A stretch of DNA of 64,000 nucleotides from Leptolyngbya iicbica LK. GTDB lineage: Bacteria > Cyanobacteriota > Cyanobacteriia > Phormidesmidales > Phormidesmidaceae. The stretch spans positions 568,814 to 632,813 of the forward strand of contig NZ_QVFV01000001.1 in assembly GCF_004212215.1 (NCBI RefSeq), in the 5' to 3' direction. Positions within the stretch are counted from its first letter, which is position 1, and each line of letters opens with the position of its first letter. The position numbers and the translations under genes are program-made. Under the pieces are notes generated by a model that was not told where the DNA came from, did no database searches, and saw nothing but the letters and a program-made list of their open reading frames with translations. Below are positions 1 through 9,050 of the stretch, one piece after another.

Positions 1-193
1 GGTCGGCGCGGCTAGCGGTGACATACATTTTGGCCCGCACGGACCCGCCCATCATGCCGTGGGGGGCCGTATCGATTAAAATCTGTCCCCGTCGCAGGGC
101 GGCGGCTTGCTGCTCTGACTTGACGCGGGCCTGATTGCCAAACAAGAGTTGGGGTCGCCGAGAAGCGGTGATAAGCGATGCGCTACTGACCAT
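1..193 (-). CDS. Partial CDS, N-terminal 64 residues; possible SRPBCC (polyketide cyclase-like) protein
   Basis: An open frame reads leftward from an ATG at 191-193 and runs off the left edge, so only about 64 residues are visible. The segment ALRRGQILID followed by VRAKMYVTAS resembles the start of cyanobacterial SRPBCC/START-type lipid-binding proteins, where a 'LRxGEVLV...V.V.AS...W' pattern leads into the helix-grip domain. The domain itself lies outside the window, so this is an inference from a short motif. No signal peptide is evident. It could equally be an unrelated protein. Confidence 0.4.
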   Translation of the reverse strand, partial: MVSSASLITASRRPQLLFGNQARVKSEQQAAALRRGQILIDTAPHGMMGGSVRAKMYVTASRAD

Positions 194-954
194 AAATCTT
201 CAGCTCCCAATAATAAATAGGCAAGTTTGGCGGAGGGCGCGCGGAGAGAATTGCGGATGAAGATAGTCGTAGTATCCCCTAAACGACATAAAAATTAGCA
301 GAAGTCGAGCGAAATCAAGATGAAGTTTCTAATAAGTTCAACCGCGAAATTAACGGAGCAACGTAAATTTACGCCCTAGATTTCAGGGATAACCGCTGGT
401 TGCCTCGTCCCGATACCGTGCAAATACGTGATTATCGGCTTAGCCATCATCATCCCGTCACCGCCCACCGTGTATACACAGGACTACGGGTGAGTCGCAC
501 TCAAGGCATCAGATGCCTCTCGGCTAGTATCGAGTCTACGCGACCCACAGATGCAATGGCCCCCTAGGTGGCGCGGCGTTTGACCCATGCTACCGCGCAC
601 CCAAATTTTCGGCCTTGCCAAAGTGCTGGTTTCCGACATGCCCATCGGGAATACGCAAGCGTCCGACTCGGTTTAAGCGATCGCTGAGCCCATACCAGTT
701 GCCGGAGGCGATCGCGGCTCGGCACAAATTACTCAGCAAATGGACGTCTCATTCGGAAAAGTGTTTGCTAAAGTGTCAGAGCTGAAATGCGTCTGGGATC
801 AGATGGGCGGCAAGATGAGCGGGCAAAACCGGGACCTTGCCTCCAGGCCCCCATCGCGATCGCGGGCTCAGGCCCGATCCAGCTGGGGCTCGCCCATCGG
901 GCACACCTGAGATCATTCCCGGCACCTCCCTCCACTGCTGTAACTCGCGGCATT
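194..954. other. Long intergenic region with no recognised gene
   Basis: About 760 bases separate the leftward partial gene from the DUF3352 gene. Short frames here overlap others and lack family resemblance. There is a small hairpin (GGCATCAGATGCC near 505) and a palindrome around 361-372 (ACGTAAATTTACG). Both flanking promoters probably lie here. I see no RNA gene. Confidence 0.5.
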
Positions 955-2796
955 ATGTTTGCAAAAAAACCGCCTCTTGTTGTCACGATTGGAACCACCA
1001 GCTTGCTGCTATTAGCCGGAGCGTTGGCCTACGGCGGCTTGCGGTGGCGCACCCTGCAAGCACGGGGCCTGCCAGCGGGGGTGAGGGCTGTGCCCCAGTC
1101 AGCCGTCGCGGCAGTGACCCTGTCCACCAATCCCGAGCAGTGGGATCAGATGCGGCAGTTTGGCACCCCCGAGACCCAAGCCACCTTTGACCAAAAGCTG
1201 GCGGAGTGGCGAGATCGCTGGCTGCGCCAATATGACCTTTCCTTTGCTGCCGACATTGCCCCCTGGGTGGGGCCAGAAGTCACGCTTGCGTGGGTGCCCC
1301 CCAATGCCGCCAGTTCGGACGCCGACCCCGGCGAGAACCTGGTCGGGGGGGAACAGCGGCTACTTTTGCTGCCGATCGCCGATCCAGAGGCCGCCCAAAT
1401 TTCGGCCGCAGCGTTGCCCCTGGCCGCCACCGATGACAACTCAATTGAGTATCGCGGCGTTACCTTACATCAATTAGCATCCCCCGAAGCGGCGACTGAC
1501 ACGGTGTTTGTGGGCCTGCTGGGCACTCGCCTGATTCTCGTCGCCGAGGATGAAACCGTCGCTCAGCAAGCGATTGATGCCTACAAAGGGGGCAAAAATC
1601 TGGCCGACCTGGCGGAATATCGCCGCTCATTTGAGCAGATCGGCGTGACCCAAGCGTTCAGCAAACTGTACGTCAACATTCCCGCTGCGACGCGCTTGCT
1701 GGCCCAAACCTCACAACCCACGTTGCCCAGCACCCTGATCGAAAGCTTTCAAGAAACGCGCGGCCTGGCGGCGACGATCACCCTCGAAACGCAAGGGCTA
1801 CAAGTCCGAAGTACCAGTTGGTTTGGTGAAGACAGCGATCGCACCTACGTGAATACCAACGTACCCGCCCAACTGCCCGACTATGTGCCCCGCGACACCC
1901 TCGTATTTGCTTCCGGGGGCAACTTTCAGCAGTTTTGGCAAGACCTCAGCGATCGCCGCAATTGGGGCGCTTTGACCGCCCTGAACCCCGACAACTTATC
2001 GCTGGCGCTGCAAGGCAGCACGGGGCTCACCCTGTCAGAAGATTTGCTGCCCTGGCTGCAGGGCGAGTTTGCCCTGGCGCTGGTGCCCCCTTCCATGGAC
2101 CGCGTGCAGGATGATGCCACGCCCCTGCCCAACCCGAGTTTGGTAGCGCTGGCCCAGGTGAGCGATCGCCTCGCCGCTGAGCAAGCCTTTGCCCAACTGG
2201 ATGACGTGGTAGAAAACCGCTATCGCTTTACCATCAGCGACGAGTCCGCTGGCGAAGTGGAATTAGTCCGCTGGACTTCGCCCTTCGAGTCCACCATGCT
2301 GTCGCGCGGATGGTTGGATAGCAGCATCGCGTTTTTGGCCCTGGGGGTCGGGACGGATGAAACGATCGTGCCCCAGCCGCGTCGCTCCCTAGCCCAGTCG
2401 CCGCTGTTTCAACTCACAACTGGCGATGCACCCTATCCCAACAACGGTTACTTTTTCGTCAACCTCAAGGCGCTGACCCAAACCGAAGGTAATTTGTTTG
2501 TACCTGATTTACCCGTCGAAAATCAGGGAGTCTTGAAGGCGATCGAAGCCCTCGGCGTGACCGCCACCGTACTCGATGAGCAACGTTTGCGGTATGACTT
2601 GTATCTGGTCTTGACGCGGGGCAATCGACCGGGACCATTGCCGAGCAGTCCAGCGGCAGAGTCCAGCGAGTCGCCGGCCAGCGAATCACCGGAAGCCGGG
2701 ACTGAAGCCACTGAAGAAAGCGAATCCACTGAACCGTCAGAGGCAGAATCATCCCCCGCTGATGCGGCCCCCTCAGACCCTCCCGCCAACGAATAG
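955..2796 (+). CDS. DUF3352 domain protein, membrane-anchored, with acidic C-terminal tail
   Basis: A protein of about 613 residues, typical of the cyanobacterial DUF3352 family of unknown function. I place the start at the ATG at 955, which puts a hydrophobic segment (residues about 8-28) at the N-terminus as a signal anchor. The frame is open upstream to 787, but that extension has no anchor and looks non-coding. The body alternates 'AF.QL'/'VA.DE..A..AI' segments typical of the family and is probably extracytoplasmic. The last ~50 residues are a Ser/Glu/Pro-rich low-complexity tail ending in DPPANE. It stands alone, with no operon partner. Confidence 0.75.
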   Translation: MFAKKPPLVVTIGTTSLLLLAGALAYGGLRWRTLQARGLPAGVRAVPQSAVAAVTLSTNPEQWDQMRQFGTPETQATFDQKLAEWRDRWLRQYDLSFAADIAPWVGPEVTLAWVPPNAASSDADPGENLVGGEQRLLLLPIADPEAAQISAAALPLAATDDNSIEYRGVTLHQLASPEAATDTVFVGLLGTRLILVAEDETVAQQAIDAYKGGKNLADLAEYRRSFEQIGVTQAFSKLYVNIPAATRLLAQTSQPTLPSTLIESFQETRGLAATITLETQGLQVRSTSWFGEDSDRTYVNTNVPAQLPDYVPRDTLVFASGGNFQQFWQDLSDRRNWGALTALNPDNLSLALQGSTGLTLSEDLLPWLQGEFALALVPPSMDRVQDDATPLPNPSLVALAQVSDRLAAEQAFAQLDDVVENRYRFTISDESAGEVELVRWTSPFESTMLSRGWLDSSIAFLALGVGTDETIVPQPRRSLAQSPLFQLTTGDAPYPNNGYFFVNLKALTQTEGNLFVPDLPVENQGVLKAIEALGVTATVLDEQRLRYDLYLVLTRGNRPGPLPSSPAAESSESPASESPEAGTEATEESESTEPSEAESSPADAAPSDPPANE

Positions 2797-3195
2797 GCAC
2801 CCTCTCGGGGAAAACCTCGCCCCTCACGGTGGGATGCCTCCAGTTCGTGATGGATGGTATTGCTGCGGACTCAGCATCGTGCAACCCCCCGGTCGACGAC
2901 ATCTCCGCACCAGGTCGGGAACCGCTGAGACGGCGGCTTTCACATACTTAAGCCCCATCCCTTTTTCGACCATTCCTGTTGCAGCCACGGCCTGAGCGCT
3001 GGTGGCCTCATGACAGTCGTTCGGCATAATGCGATGAATCGTGACCGCGTAGAACCCAGGCACCGCAATTGGGGACTCTATGAACAGACTCAGCCGCACC
3101 GATCGCGGAATATCTATCGGTTAGCCGATTCTCAGAAGCGGTGCTTTACTTAAGTTAATATTTAGATTCTCTTTTGGATTAGGGGCAACGCTGCC
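2797..3195. other. Intergenic region upstream of the NADH dehydrogenase gene
   Basis: About 400 bases without a credible gene. It contains one member (about 2919-2937) of a dispersed repeat related to GCCGTCTCGGCTGTTC, in reverse orientation. The AT-rich stretch at 3150-3180, just before the downstream start, probably carries the promoter. Confidence 0.45.
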
Positions 3196-4467
3196 ATGAC
3201 TATCCGCTCCCCATCCCCCCAGCGCGATCGCATCGTCATTATTGGCGCGGGTTTTGGCGGCTTTCAGGCGGCGCAGTCTTTGGCTGGGGCCGCTGCAGAA
3301 GTCTTGTTAATTGACCGCAATAACTACCACACGTTCGTGCCGCTGCTCTATCAGGTCGCGACCGCCCAGCTAGAGCCCAGTCTGGTGGCGTATCCCGTGC
3401 GGACCAAGCTGCGGGGCATGCACAATGTGCGCTTTTTGCAGGCCGAGGTCAAGCGCGTCGATTTTCATCACAAGCTGGTGGATTTAGGGGACAACCTGAT
3501 TCCGTATGACTATTTAGTCGTCGCAACGGGGGCGACCTTTCACGACTATGGCGTGCCAGGCGTCGCCGAACATGCCTTTACGCTCAAGAGTTTGCGCGAT
3601 GCGTTGCGACTGCGTAATCACGTGCTCCAGTGTTGTGAGCAAGCGGCGTTTACGAGCGATGACCAAGAACGTCAGCGACTGATGACGTTTGCGATCGTGG
3701 GGGGCGGCGCAACTGGCGTCGAGCTGGCGGGCGCCCTGGCCGAATGGCTGCGGGGAGCCGTGCGTCGCGATTTTCCAGAGTTAACGAACTGGGGCCGCGT
3801 GGTGCTGTTGCAATCAGGTTCTAGCTTGTTGCCTGAGTTTTCGCAGCGGTTAGGCAACTACACCCATCGCCACCTCGGGCGGTTAGGCGTGCAGGTTCAT
3901 CTCAATGCCAAGGTGACGGCGTGCTCTGACCAGGGGATTGAGTTGTCTGACGGTGACGCGATCGCGGCTGCCACCGTGGTGTGGGCGGCTGGGGTCACGG
4001 CAAATCCTCCGACGCTGGCCCAGCCCAGCCATCAAAAAGCCAAGGGCAAACTGGCACTGCGAGAGACGCTGCAACTCGTTGAGCATGACAACGTGTATGC
4101 AATCGGCGATGTGGCCTACTTTGAGCAGTCTGGTGAGGCCTTGGCTGGTGTCGCCCCCGCAGCCTTGCAGCAAGGAGTCGCGGTAGCGCGTAATCTGCGG
4201 CGACAACTGGCTAGCGAGTCGCCCCGTCCCTTTCGCTATCTGAATAAAGGACGCTTGGCGATCATCGGCGGCTACGGCGGGGTCGGGTCAGTGCTGGGGA
4301 TCAACTTTGGCGGCTGGCTGGCCTGGTTGATGTGGCTGTTGGTGCATGTGGTTTATCTGCCAGGGTATCGGAGCCGACTTTTGGTCTTGCTCACCTGGGT
4401 GCAAAACTACATCATGGGCGATCGCGCCCTGCGTCAGCTATCGGCCCAGACTTATTTCAAGTCTTGA
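3196..4467 (+). CDS. ndb: Type II NAD(P)H dehydrogenase (NDH-2), FAD-dependent
   Basis: A 423-residue single-subunit, non-proton-pumping NADH:quinone oxidoreductase. Two dinucleotide-binding folds are visible: GAGFGG at residues 17-22 for FAD and IVGGGATGVELAG near 165-178 for NADH. The 'YAIGDVA' FAD-contacting motif follows near residue 300. A hydrophobic C-terminal stretch around 370-392 (GGWLAWLMWLLVHVVYLPG) is the usual membrane anchor. It would pass electrons from NAD(P)H to plastoquinone in the thylakoid or plasma membrane and help set the redox poise. Cyanobacteria usually have several paralogues; I cannot assign which one this is. Confidence 0.9.
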   Translation: MTIRSPSPQRDRIVIIGAGFGGFQAAQSLAGAAAEVLLIDRNNYHTFVPLLYQVATAQLEPSLVAYPVRTKLRGMHNVRFLQAEVKRVDFHHKLVDLGDNLIPYDYLVVATGATFHDYGVPGVAEHAFTLKSLRDALRLRNHVLQCCEQAAFTSDDQERQRLMTFAIVGGGATGVELAGALAEWLRGAVRRDFPELTNWGRVVLLQSGSSLLPEFSQRLGNYTHRHLGRLGVQVHLNAKVTACSDQGIELSDGDAIAAATVVWAAGVTANPPTLAQPSHQKAKGKLALRETLQLVEHDNVYAIGDVAYFEQSGEALAGVAPAALQQGVAVARNLRRQLASESPRPFRYLNKGRLAIIGGYGGVGSVLGINFGGWLAWLMWLLVHVVYLPGYRSRLLVLLTWVQNYIMGDRALRQLSAQTYFKS

Positions 4468-4524
4468 GCCGTCAAAGATGGAAACCTGGCTTGAATTGTT
4501 TGCAGTGTTATTGAGGTATCTTCG

Positions 4525-4938
4525 ATGAAATATTTACCCTTAGTGGCTCGTATTGCGTTAGCCCTAGTGTTTCTGAATGCAGGCATTAAGCATTTGATGG
4601 GCTTTTCGGGATTTGCTGACATGATTGGTCAGACTTTGCCGCTGGCTCCGCTACTCGCGATCGGCACGATTGTGTTTCAACTATTAGGAGCGGCTTCTTT
4701 GATTTTTGGCTACAAAGTCAACATTGGAGCCACCCTCTTAATTTTGTTCCTGATTCCGGCGACGCTGATTTATCACAATCCACTGGTAGACAGTGCTGAA
4801 TTAACTGCCTTTCTCAAGAACTTAGGTCTGATTGGCGGCCTATTGTTGGTGATTTACATAGGAGCAGGAGCCGCAAGTGTCGATGGTCAAACTAAGCGAC
4901 CTGAGCAGCCCCGAGAAATGACGCCTTCGGGACGTTAA
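4525..4938 (+). CDS. DoxX family membrane protein
   Basis: A 137-residue protein with four hydrophobic helices, matching the DoxX family in length and pattern: 'ARIALALVFLNAGIKHL' at the N-terminus and 'LLILFLIPATLIYHNPL' in the middle. It begins 57 bases after the NDH-2 gene on the same strand and may be cotranscribed with it. DoxX proteins are small membrane proteins linked to redox or sulfur metabolism in some bacteria; their function in cyanobacteria is not settled. A strong intrinsic terminator lies about 155 bases downstream, which would end an NDH-2/DoxX transcript. Confidence 0.85.
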   Translation: MKYLPLVARIALALVFLNAGIKHLMGFSGFADMIGQTLPLAPLLAIGTIVFQLLGAASLIFGYKVNIGATLLILFLIPATLIYHNPLVDSAELTAFLKNLGLIGGLLLVIYIGAGAASVDGQTKRPEQPREMTPSGR

Positions 4939-5094
4939 TAGCGATGGTTAATGGTGTCTTTGCGGTGATCGTAAGCGCACCATTTATTTAGGGATTGAGG
5001 CATTCAAGAACGATTGACTCATCCCTCTTTGAGGAGCACCATTTTATTGACTAACCAGCCTTAGATGGCTCACTCAAATTCTCAATAATCTCAG

Positions 5095-5133
5095 AATCCT
5101 GCTTCTCAATGCCTGTTGGAAGCAGGATTTTTT
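5095..5133 (+). terminator. Rho-independent terminator downstream of the DoxX gene
   Basis: An 11-bp perfect stem, AATCCTGCTTC (5095-5105) with GAAGCAGGATT (5119-5129), and a 13-base loop, followed by TTTT. It lies about 155 bases after the DoxX stop codon and before the MscS gene, so it probably ends the NDH-2/DoxX transcript. The rest of 4939-5282 holds no credible gene. Confidence 0.85.
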
Positions 5134-5282
5134 ATTCTTAGAATCATCGACTGATCTAACCATTGAAAAGTCTAATGCAGATCATGAAATCTATCCTTTA
5201 GAGGATTAATTCAGGGGCTGTCTAGCCTTTAATAGCTTTTGGCGTATACATCAAACACAACGTAAAAGAAGGACAATTATCG

Positions 5283-6101
5283 ATGCAAGAGATTCCCGAA
5301 TATCTGCAAACTGCAGTTGATATGATTACGCGGTTGGGCCTGAATGTATTGGCGGCGATCGCGATTTTTATTGTCGGGCGATGGATTGCAAAAGCCGTGC
5401 GACGGTTCTTTCGTCGGATGTTGAGCAAAAATAATACCGACCCCACGCTGGCTAGCTTTACCGCCAATCTCGCCTATTATTCAGCCCTCACGGTAACCAT
5501 CATCGCAGCCCTCAGTCGGGTTGGGGTGCAAACGGCTTCACTAGTGGCCGTTGTCGGTGCGGCGGGTCTCGCGATCGGCCTCGCGTTAGAAGGATCGCTG
5601 GCAAACTTTGCAGCAGGCGTCTTACTCATTTTATTTCGTCCCTTTAAGGTCGGTGACTTTGTGGAAGCAGCGGGCGTAGTCGGAACCGTGCAAGAAATTC
5701 AACTCTTTTCCACTCGACTGAAAACCCCAGAAGGCAAGCGCGTAATCTTGCCAAATTCCATGGTGACAGGCGATAAAATTGTCAATAATTCTGCCGAAGG
5801 TACGCTGCGGGTCGATATGGTAATTGGCGTTTCCTATGATGCGGATATTGACCAGACTCGACAGATCATTACTGAGGTGGTCGAGGCTGATCCCTATGTT
5901 TTAAGTGACCCGGCACCGATTGTTCGCGTCACCGAATTGGCTGATAGTAGCGTCAACTTTGCAGTGCGTCCGTGGACGGAAGCTGCCCACTATTTAGATG
6001 TCTATTTCAACGTGCAGGAAAACGTGAAAAAGCGGCTAGATGCTGAAGGAATCTCGATTCCATTCCCCCAACAGGAAATTCGCCTGTTTCAGCAAAACTA
6101 A
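5283..6101 (+). CDS. mscS: Small-conductance mechanosensitive channel, MscS family
   Basis: A 272-residue protein, close to the size of E. coli MscS. It has three N-terminal membrane helices. The pore-lining third helix is recognisable as 'GLAIGLALEGSLANFAAG', followed by the family signature 'LLILFRPFKVGDFVEAAG'. The cytoplasmic beta domain ('VQEIQLFSTRLKTPEGKRVILPNS') and the alpha/beta cage domain follow. It would open on membrane tension and release solutes during hypo-osmotic shock. Its own promoter should lie in 5134-5282, since a terminator separates it from the gene upstream. Confidence 0.93.
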   Translation: MQEIPEYLQTAVDMITRLGLNVLAAIAIFIVGRWIAKAVRRFFRRMLSKNNTDPTLASFTANLAYYSALTVTIIAALSRVGVQTASLVAVVGAAGLAIGLALEGSLANFAAGVLLILFRPFKVGDFVEAAGVVGTVQEIQLFSTRLKTPEGKRVILPNSMVTGDKIVNNSAEGTLRVDMVIGVSYDADIDQTRQIITEVVEADPYVLSDPAPIVRVTELADSSVNFAVRPWTEAAHYLDVYFNVQENVKKRLDAEGISIPFPQQEIRLFQQN

Positions 6102-6206
6102 GTTGAGCAAATGGAAGGCCTTTCAGTTTTTCGAATGCTCCGAATTTTCCCATTCCTTTTGCCAGCATTCAATTGCTGATTGCCAAAAGTGTGGGTGTAA
6201 CCGTGA

Positions 6207-6256
6207 AAAGTCCCACCGCCTCACAGCATCAAGTGCTGGGGAAACAGTGGGACTTT
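6207..6256. terminator. Nested hairpin between convergent genes, possible bidirectional terminator
   Basis: An outer 10-bp perfect stem pairs AAAGTCCCAC (6207-6216) with GTGGGACTTT (6247-6256). Inside it sits a second hairpin, CAGCA-TCAAG-TGCTG. It lies between the rightward MscS gene and the leftward zinc-ribbon gene, about 105 and 95 bases from their stops. The end sequences are A- and T-rich in both directions, which suits a bidirectional terminator, but there is no long T run. A small structured RNA is the alternative. Confidence 0.45.
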
Positions 6257-6350
6257 AAAGTGTCAAAAATGGTGGAATTAATGAGTGACCCGGCGATGGG
6301 CAACGGCGGTGACTTTGGCCGATCAAGCGCTCAGAAGAAAACAGCGATCG

Positions 6351-6782
6351 CTAATTTTCGTCATCTCCCGGGGGCAGCACTTCCACCGAAACGTCGACGG
6401 CCTCGCCGGAGCGATTGCCATCGGTCACATCCACAGCATTCACTTCCACCGTTCCCTCAGGCGTAAAGCGAGCAAACCCTTGCTTACTTACTTGCAGTTG
6501 GGTACGGCAGTTAGGACATACGGTTTGCGTGTTTCGGATGCCCGCTAACTGGGTCTCACACACCGGACAGTTGCCTTCGATTAGATTGCGCTTGAGCCAC
6601 CAGCGAAAGCCAAAATAGGCCAACACAGGCGTCACCAAAATCAACACGACGATGAAGGCGATCGATTTCACAATCCAACCCAAGCCGATCGCACTGAGCA
6701 GCCACACGACCCCCAGCACAGTGAGCCAGCAGCCCAGCCCAGAAAAGTTGATTTGATAGTTATTGGATCCTTGTGGATACAC
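6351..6782 (-). CDS. Membrane protein with C-terminal zinc ribbon, unknown function
   Basis: A 143-residue protein starting at a GTG (6782). Residues about 14-34 and 37-58 form two hydrophobic helices. They are followed by a CPVC...CPNC zinc-ribbon knuckle pair (Cys 72, 75, 89, 92) and an acidic C-terminal region. The four cysteines are the only clear functional signature. Proteins of this shape are common and uncharacterised in cyanobacteria; the ribbon may bind zinc on the cytoplasmic side. It converges on the MscS gene and has no operon partner here. Confidence 0.7.
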   Translation of the reverse strand: MYPQGSNNYQINFSGLGCWLTVLGVVWLLSAIGLGWIVKSIAFIVVLILVTPVLAYFGFRWWLKRNLIEGNCPVCETQLAGIRNTQTVCPNCRTQLQVSKQGFARFTPEGTVEVNAVDVTDGNRSGEAVDVSVEVLPPGDDEN

Positions 6783-6939
6783 GCTACTGTCCTCATGCCA
6801 CGGCGGGCGTCTGATCGCGACGCAGTGCCCTCAAGGCGCAGGCCCGATCTCAGGAAGGGCGATCGCGCTGACGGCTAGTTTATAGCCTAGTTCACATTGT
6901 TGTGGGGCGAGCGGTGGGATGTCCGAACGTTAAGGAAGC

Positions 6940-7017
6940 GTGGGTGGGTGGTGGAGTGGGTGGGTGTGAGGGTGTGAGGGGGGTTGGGTGGCAGGGTGGT
7001 TGGGTGTGAGGGTGAGG
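6940..7017. repeat. G-rich imperfect repeat tract
   Basis: Imperfect tandem units of GTGGGTGGGTG / GTGAGGGTGTGAGG on the + strand. Several runs of three or more G occur at short spacing, so G-quadruplex formation is possible on this strand. Related tracts occur at 24466-24530 and 48600-48700, and on the opposite strand at 34116-34170. The rest of the spacer 6783-7271 holds one dispersed-repeat copy (7077-7092) and no gene I recognise. Confidence 0.55.
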
Positions 7018-7076
7018 AAAATGGTTCAGCAAAGGCAATAACCGGACAAAAGCGGGGGGTTGAATGAGTTGGCACG

Positions 7077-7092
7077 GCCGTCTCGGCGGTTC
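7077..7092 (+). repeat. Dispersed repeat GCCGTCTCGGcgGTTC
   Basis: A near-copy of a 16-base repeat also found at 26921-26936 and 50997-51012 (GCCGTCTCGGCTGTTC) and, inverted, at 2919-2937. All copies lie in intergenic DNA. Together with flanking bases the 50992 copy forms a GAACAGCCG/CGGCTGTTC hairpin. Confidence 0.55.
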
Positions 7093-7271
7093 ATCAACAG
7101 GTACATTTATTCATCCACAGGCATATGTCTGCTTAAATCACTGTCCCGGCTGTCTCAAGACGGCGGGCGGACATTACGCTTCGTTACTAAGTGGCGGTGG
7201 GGATGGGGTGAGCCTCGCGATCGCTCGAATCGTTGAGTAAATTGGTGAAGACGTTGTTTGGCGAGTGGGTG

Positions 7272-7868
7272 ATGGCAGAGGCCTCCTCCATCCAGCAAAG
7301 TAGCTTGCCCTGGCAATTGCGGCAGGCGGGTAAAAATCTGTCGGAATGGATTCAGTTGCGGCTGTCGCAATGGGAAGCAGAAGACACTGGCCCCCCGCCA
7401 AACTTTGAATTTCCGGCTTGGTTAGGGCAATTTTTATTCTGGCTATTGGTCATCGGGGTGGTCGGCTGGTTGGCGTGGTTGATCGTGCAATTGTTGGATA
7501 ACTATCTCGGAGAGCGGAGCGATCGCCCCGCATCGCCCAAAGTTGACTTTATTCCCCCCCCCGAACAACACACCGTGGCGGCTTGGCTGCGGCGTGCCCA
7601 GCAGTTTGAGCGCGAGGGCAACTGGCGCGAGGCCTGTCGGGCGTTATACATGGCGGCTTTGCAACTGCTCCACGATCGCGAGTGGATTCCCCATCAACCG
7701 AGCCGCACCGATGGTGAGTATTTGCGCGCCGTTCAAACGTTGCAGCGCCCCCGCCCGCTACAAATGCTGATTCGCACCCACGAGCGATCGCTGTTTGGCG
7801 GCGAGCCCCTAGCGGCGGATAACGTTCAGCGCTGTCGCCAAGCCTATGAGGAGATTGCCCAGCGATGA
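7272..7868 (+). CDS. DUF4129 domain membrane protein
   Basis: About 198 residues from the ATG at 7272. The frame is open to a TTG at 7233, which would add 13 residues. One membrane helix (about residues 53-75, FLFWLLVIGVVGWLAWLIVQ) precedes a cytoplasmic DUF4129 domain with a typical 'A..LR.A.Q.ERE.NWREACRALYMAALQLLHDREWIP' pattern. It overlaps the next gene by ATGA. DUF4129, DUF4350, MoxR and DUF58 proteins form a common conserved cluster thought to act with a MoxR chaperone on membrane or secreted targets; the precise role is unknown. Confidence 0.8.
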   Translation: MAEASSIQQSSLPWQLRQAGKNLSEWIQLRLSQWEAEDTGPPPNFEFPAWLGQFLFWLLVIGVVGWLAWLIVQLLDNYLGERSDRPASPKVDFIPPPEQHTVAAWLRRAQQFEREGNWREACRALYMAALQLLHDREWIPHQPSRTDGEYLRAVQTLQRPRPLQMLIRTHERSLFGGEPLAADNVQRCRQAYEEIAQR

Positions 7869-8992
7869 GTGCCGTCCCCCTGTTGAAAAATCGCTACGTG
7901 CGCCTGGCGATCGTGGCGCTGGTGTTGCTGTTTTTCGGACTGGTGTTACTCGCGCCCGCCACCGGACAAAAGACCAGCGGCTCGACCTATAACCGCGCCC
8001 CCGAGGGCTATTTGGGCTGGTATGCCTATATGGAAACCCAGGGCACGCCAGTGCAGCGCTGGCGGCGGCCAGTGGCGGAGTTGCTAGAGCAGCCGTCCGG
8101 GGATGGCCCGCAAACCTTGATCCGTATTTATCCCGGTATGGTGGACGCTTACCAAGCGTGGGATCGCAACTGGCTGGATCCTTGGTTAGCCGCGGGCAAC
8201 ACATTCATCGCCCTAGGCGTGGATGCCGCGATAGTTGAAGCCCCCTTTACGTCGCGACTGGCGAGCGAGTTTGGGGAGGTGGTGATCAAAACTCGGCGGC
8301 GAACCAACCTGGCCATGAATAGCGATCGCAACCTATTGGGCGATGCCTACGGGGCCGTCGTGTGGGAGCGAACGGATAACGAAAATGGGCGCTTTGTGGT
8401 GGCCCTGACGCCGCACCTGGCGGCGAATGCGTACCAAGCAGAACCGGGCAACTACGCTTTTTTGGCCGACCTAGCGGCCCAGGCGGGCGGCCCCATTTGG
8501 GTGGATGAATACCTGCACGGCTTTAAGGAAGCGGATGTCATTGTCGCCGAAACGGTCAACACCTGGGGCGCGTACCTGGCCCGCACGCCCGTCAAAATTG
8601 CGTTGATTCAAATGGCCATCGTGCTAGCGATTTTCTTGCTGGCGCAAAATCGGCGGTTGGGCAATCTCTCCACCGTCAAACGCCCCCCGGTGGATAACAG
8701 CCAAGCTTATATTGAGGCGCTGGCAGCAGTGTTGCACAAGGCAGAAAGCACGGCCTTTCTGGTGGCGATGCTGACCAAAGCGGAGCGATCGCGGTTGCAA
8801 GCGGCCCTCGGCTTTCACACGGCCAATATTGACGACCGCACCTTGCAAGACGCCTGGACCCAGCAAACGGGCCAATCGCCAGACCTACTGACATCGTTGA
8901 CGGCTCCCCCTTCCCCCACCAAAGGGGCAGATACCGCCCTCAAGCGTTGGCTCGAAACCTTGCACCGCATTCGCCAAACGCCCATTCGCTAG
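7865..8992 (+). CDS. DUF4350 domain membrane protein
   Basis: A 375-residue protein. An N-terminal helix (about residues 13-32) anchors a large extracytoplasmic DUF4350 region, recognisable from 'SGSTYNRAPEGYLGWYAYME' onward. A second helix near 244-262 (ALIQMAIVLAIFLLAQNRR) returns to a cytoplasmic tail. The start ATG overlaps the stop of the DUF4129 gene (ATGA), so the two are translationally coupled, and moxR follows after 58 bases. The trio is therefore one operon. The biochemical function is unknown; the gene order supports partnership with MoxR. Confidence 0.82.
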   Translation: MSAVPLLKNRYVRLAIVALVLLFFGLVLLAPATGQKTSGSTYNRAPEGYLGWYAYMETQGTPVQRWRRPVAELLEQPSGDGPQTLIRIYPGMVDAYQAWDRNWLDPWLAAGNTFIALGVDAAIVEAPFTSRLASEFGEVVIKTRRRTNLAMNSDRNLLGDAYGAVVWERTDNENGRFVVALTPHLAANAYQAEPGNYAFLADLAAQAGGPIWVDEYLHGFKEADVIVAETVNTWGAYLARTPVKIALIQMAIVLAIFLLAQNRRLGNLSTVKRPPVDNSQAYIEALAAVLHKAESTAFLVAMLTKAERSRLQAALGFHTANIDDRTLQDAWTQQTGQSPDLLTSLTAPPSPTKGADTALKRWLETLHRIRQTPIR

Positions 8993-9050
8993 TCTTAGCG
9001 ATTACCCGTCGTACCGATTACAATCAGTTGTCTCTCTTCAGGCCGCCTTT

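Noticed and set aside
194-786. Riboswitch or RNA gene upstream of the DUF3352 gene
   Set aside because: Only short hairpins are visible and no known riboswitch core could be matched by eye.
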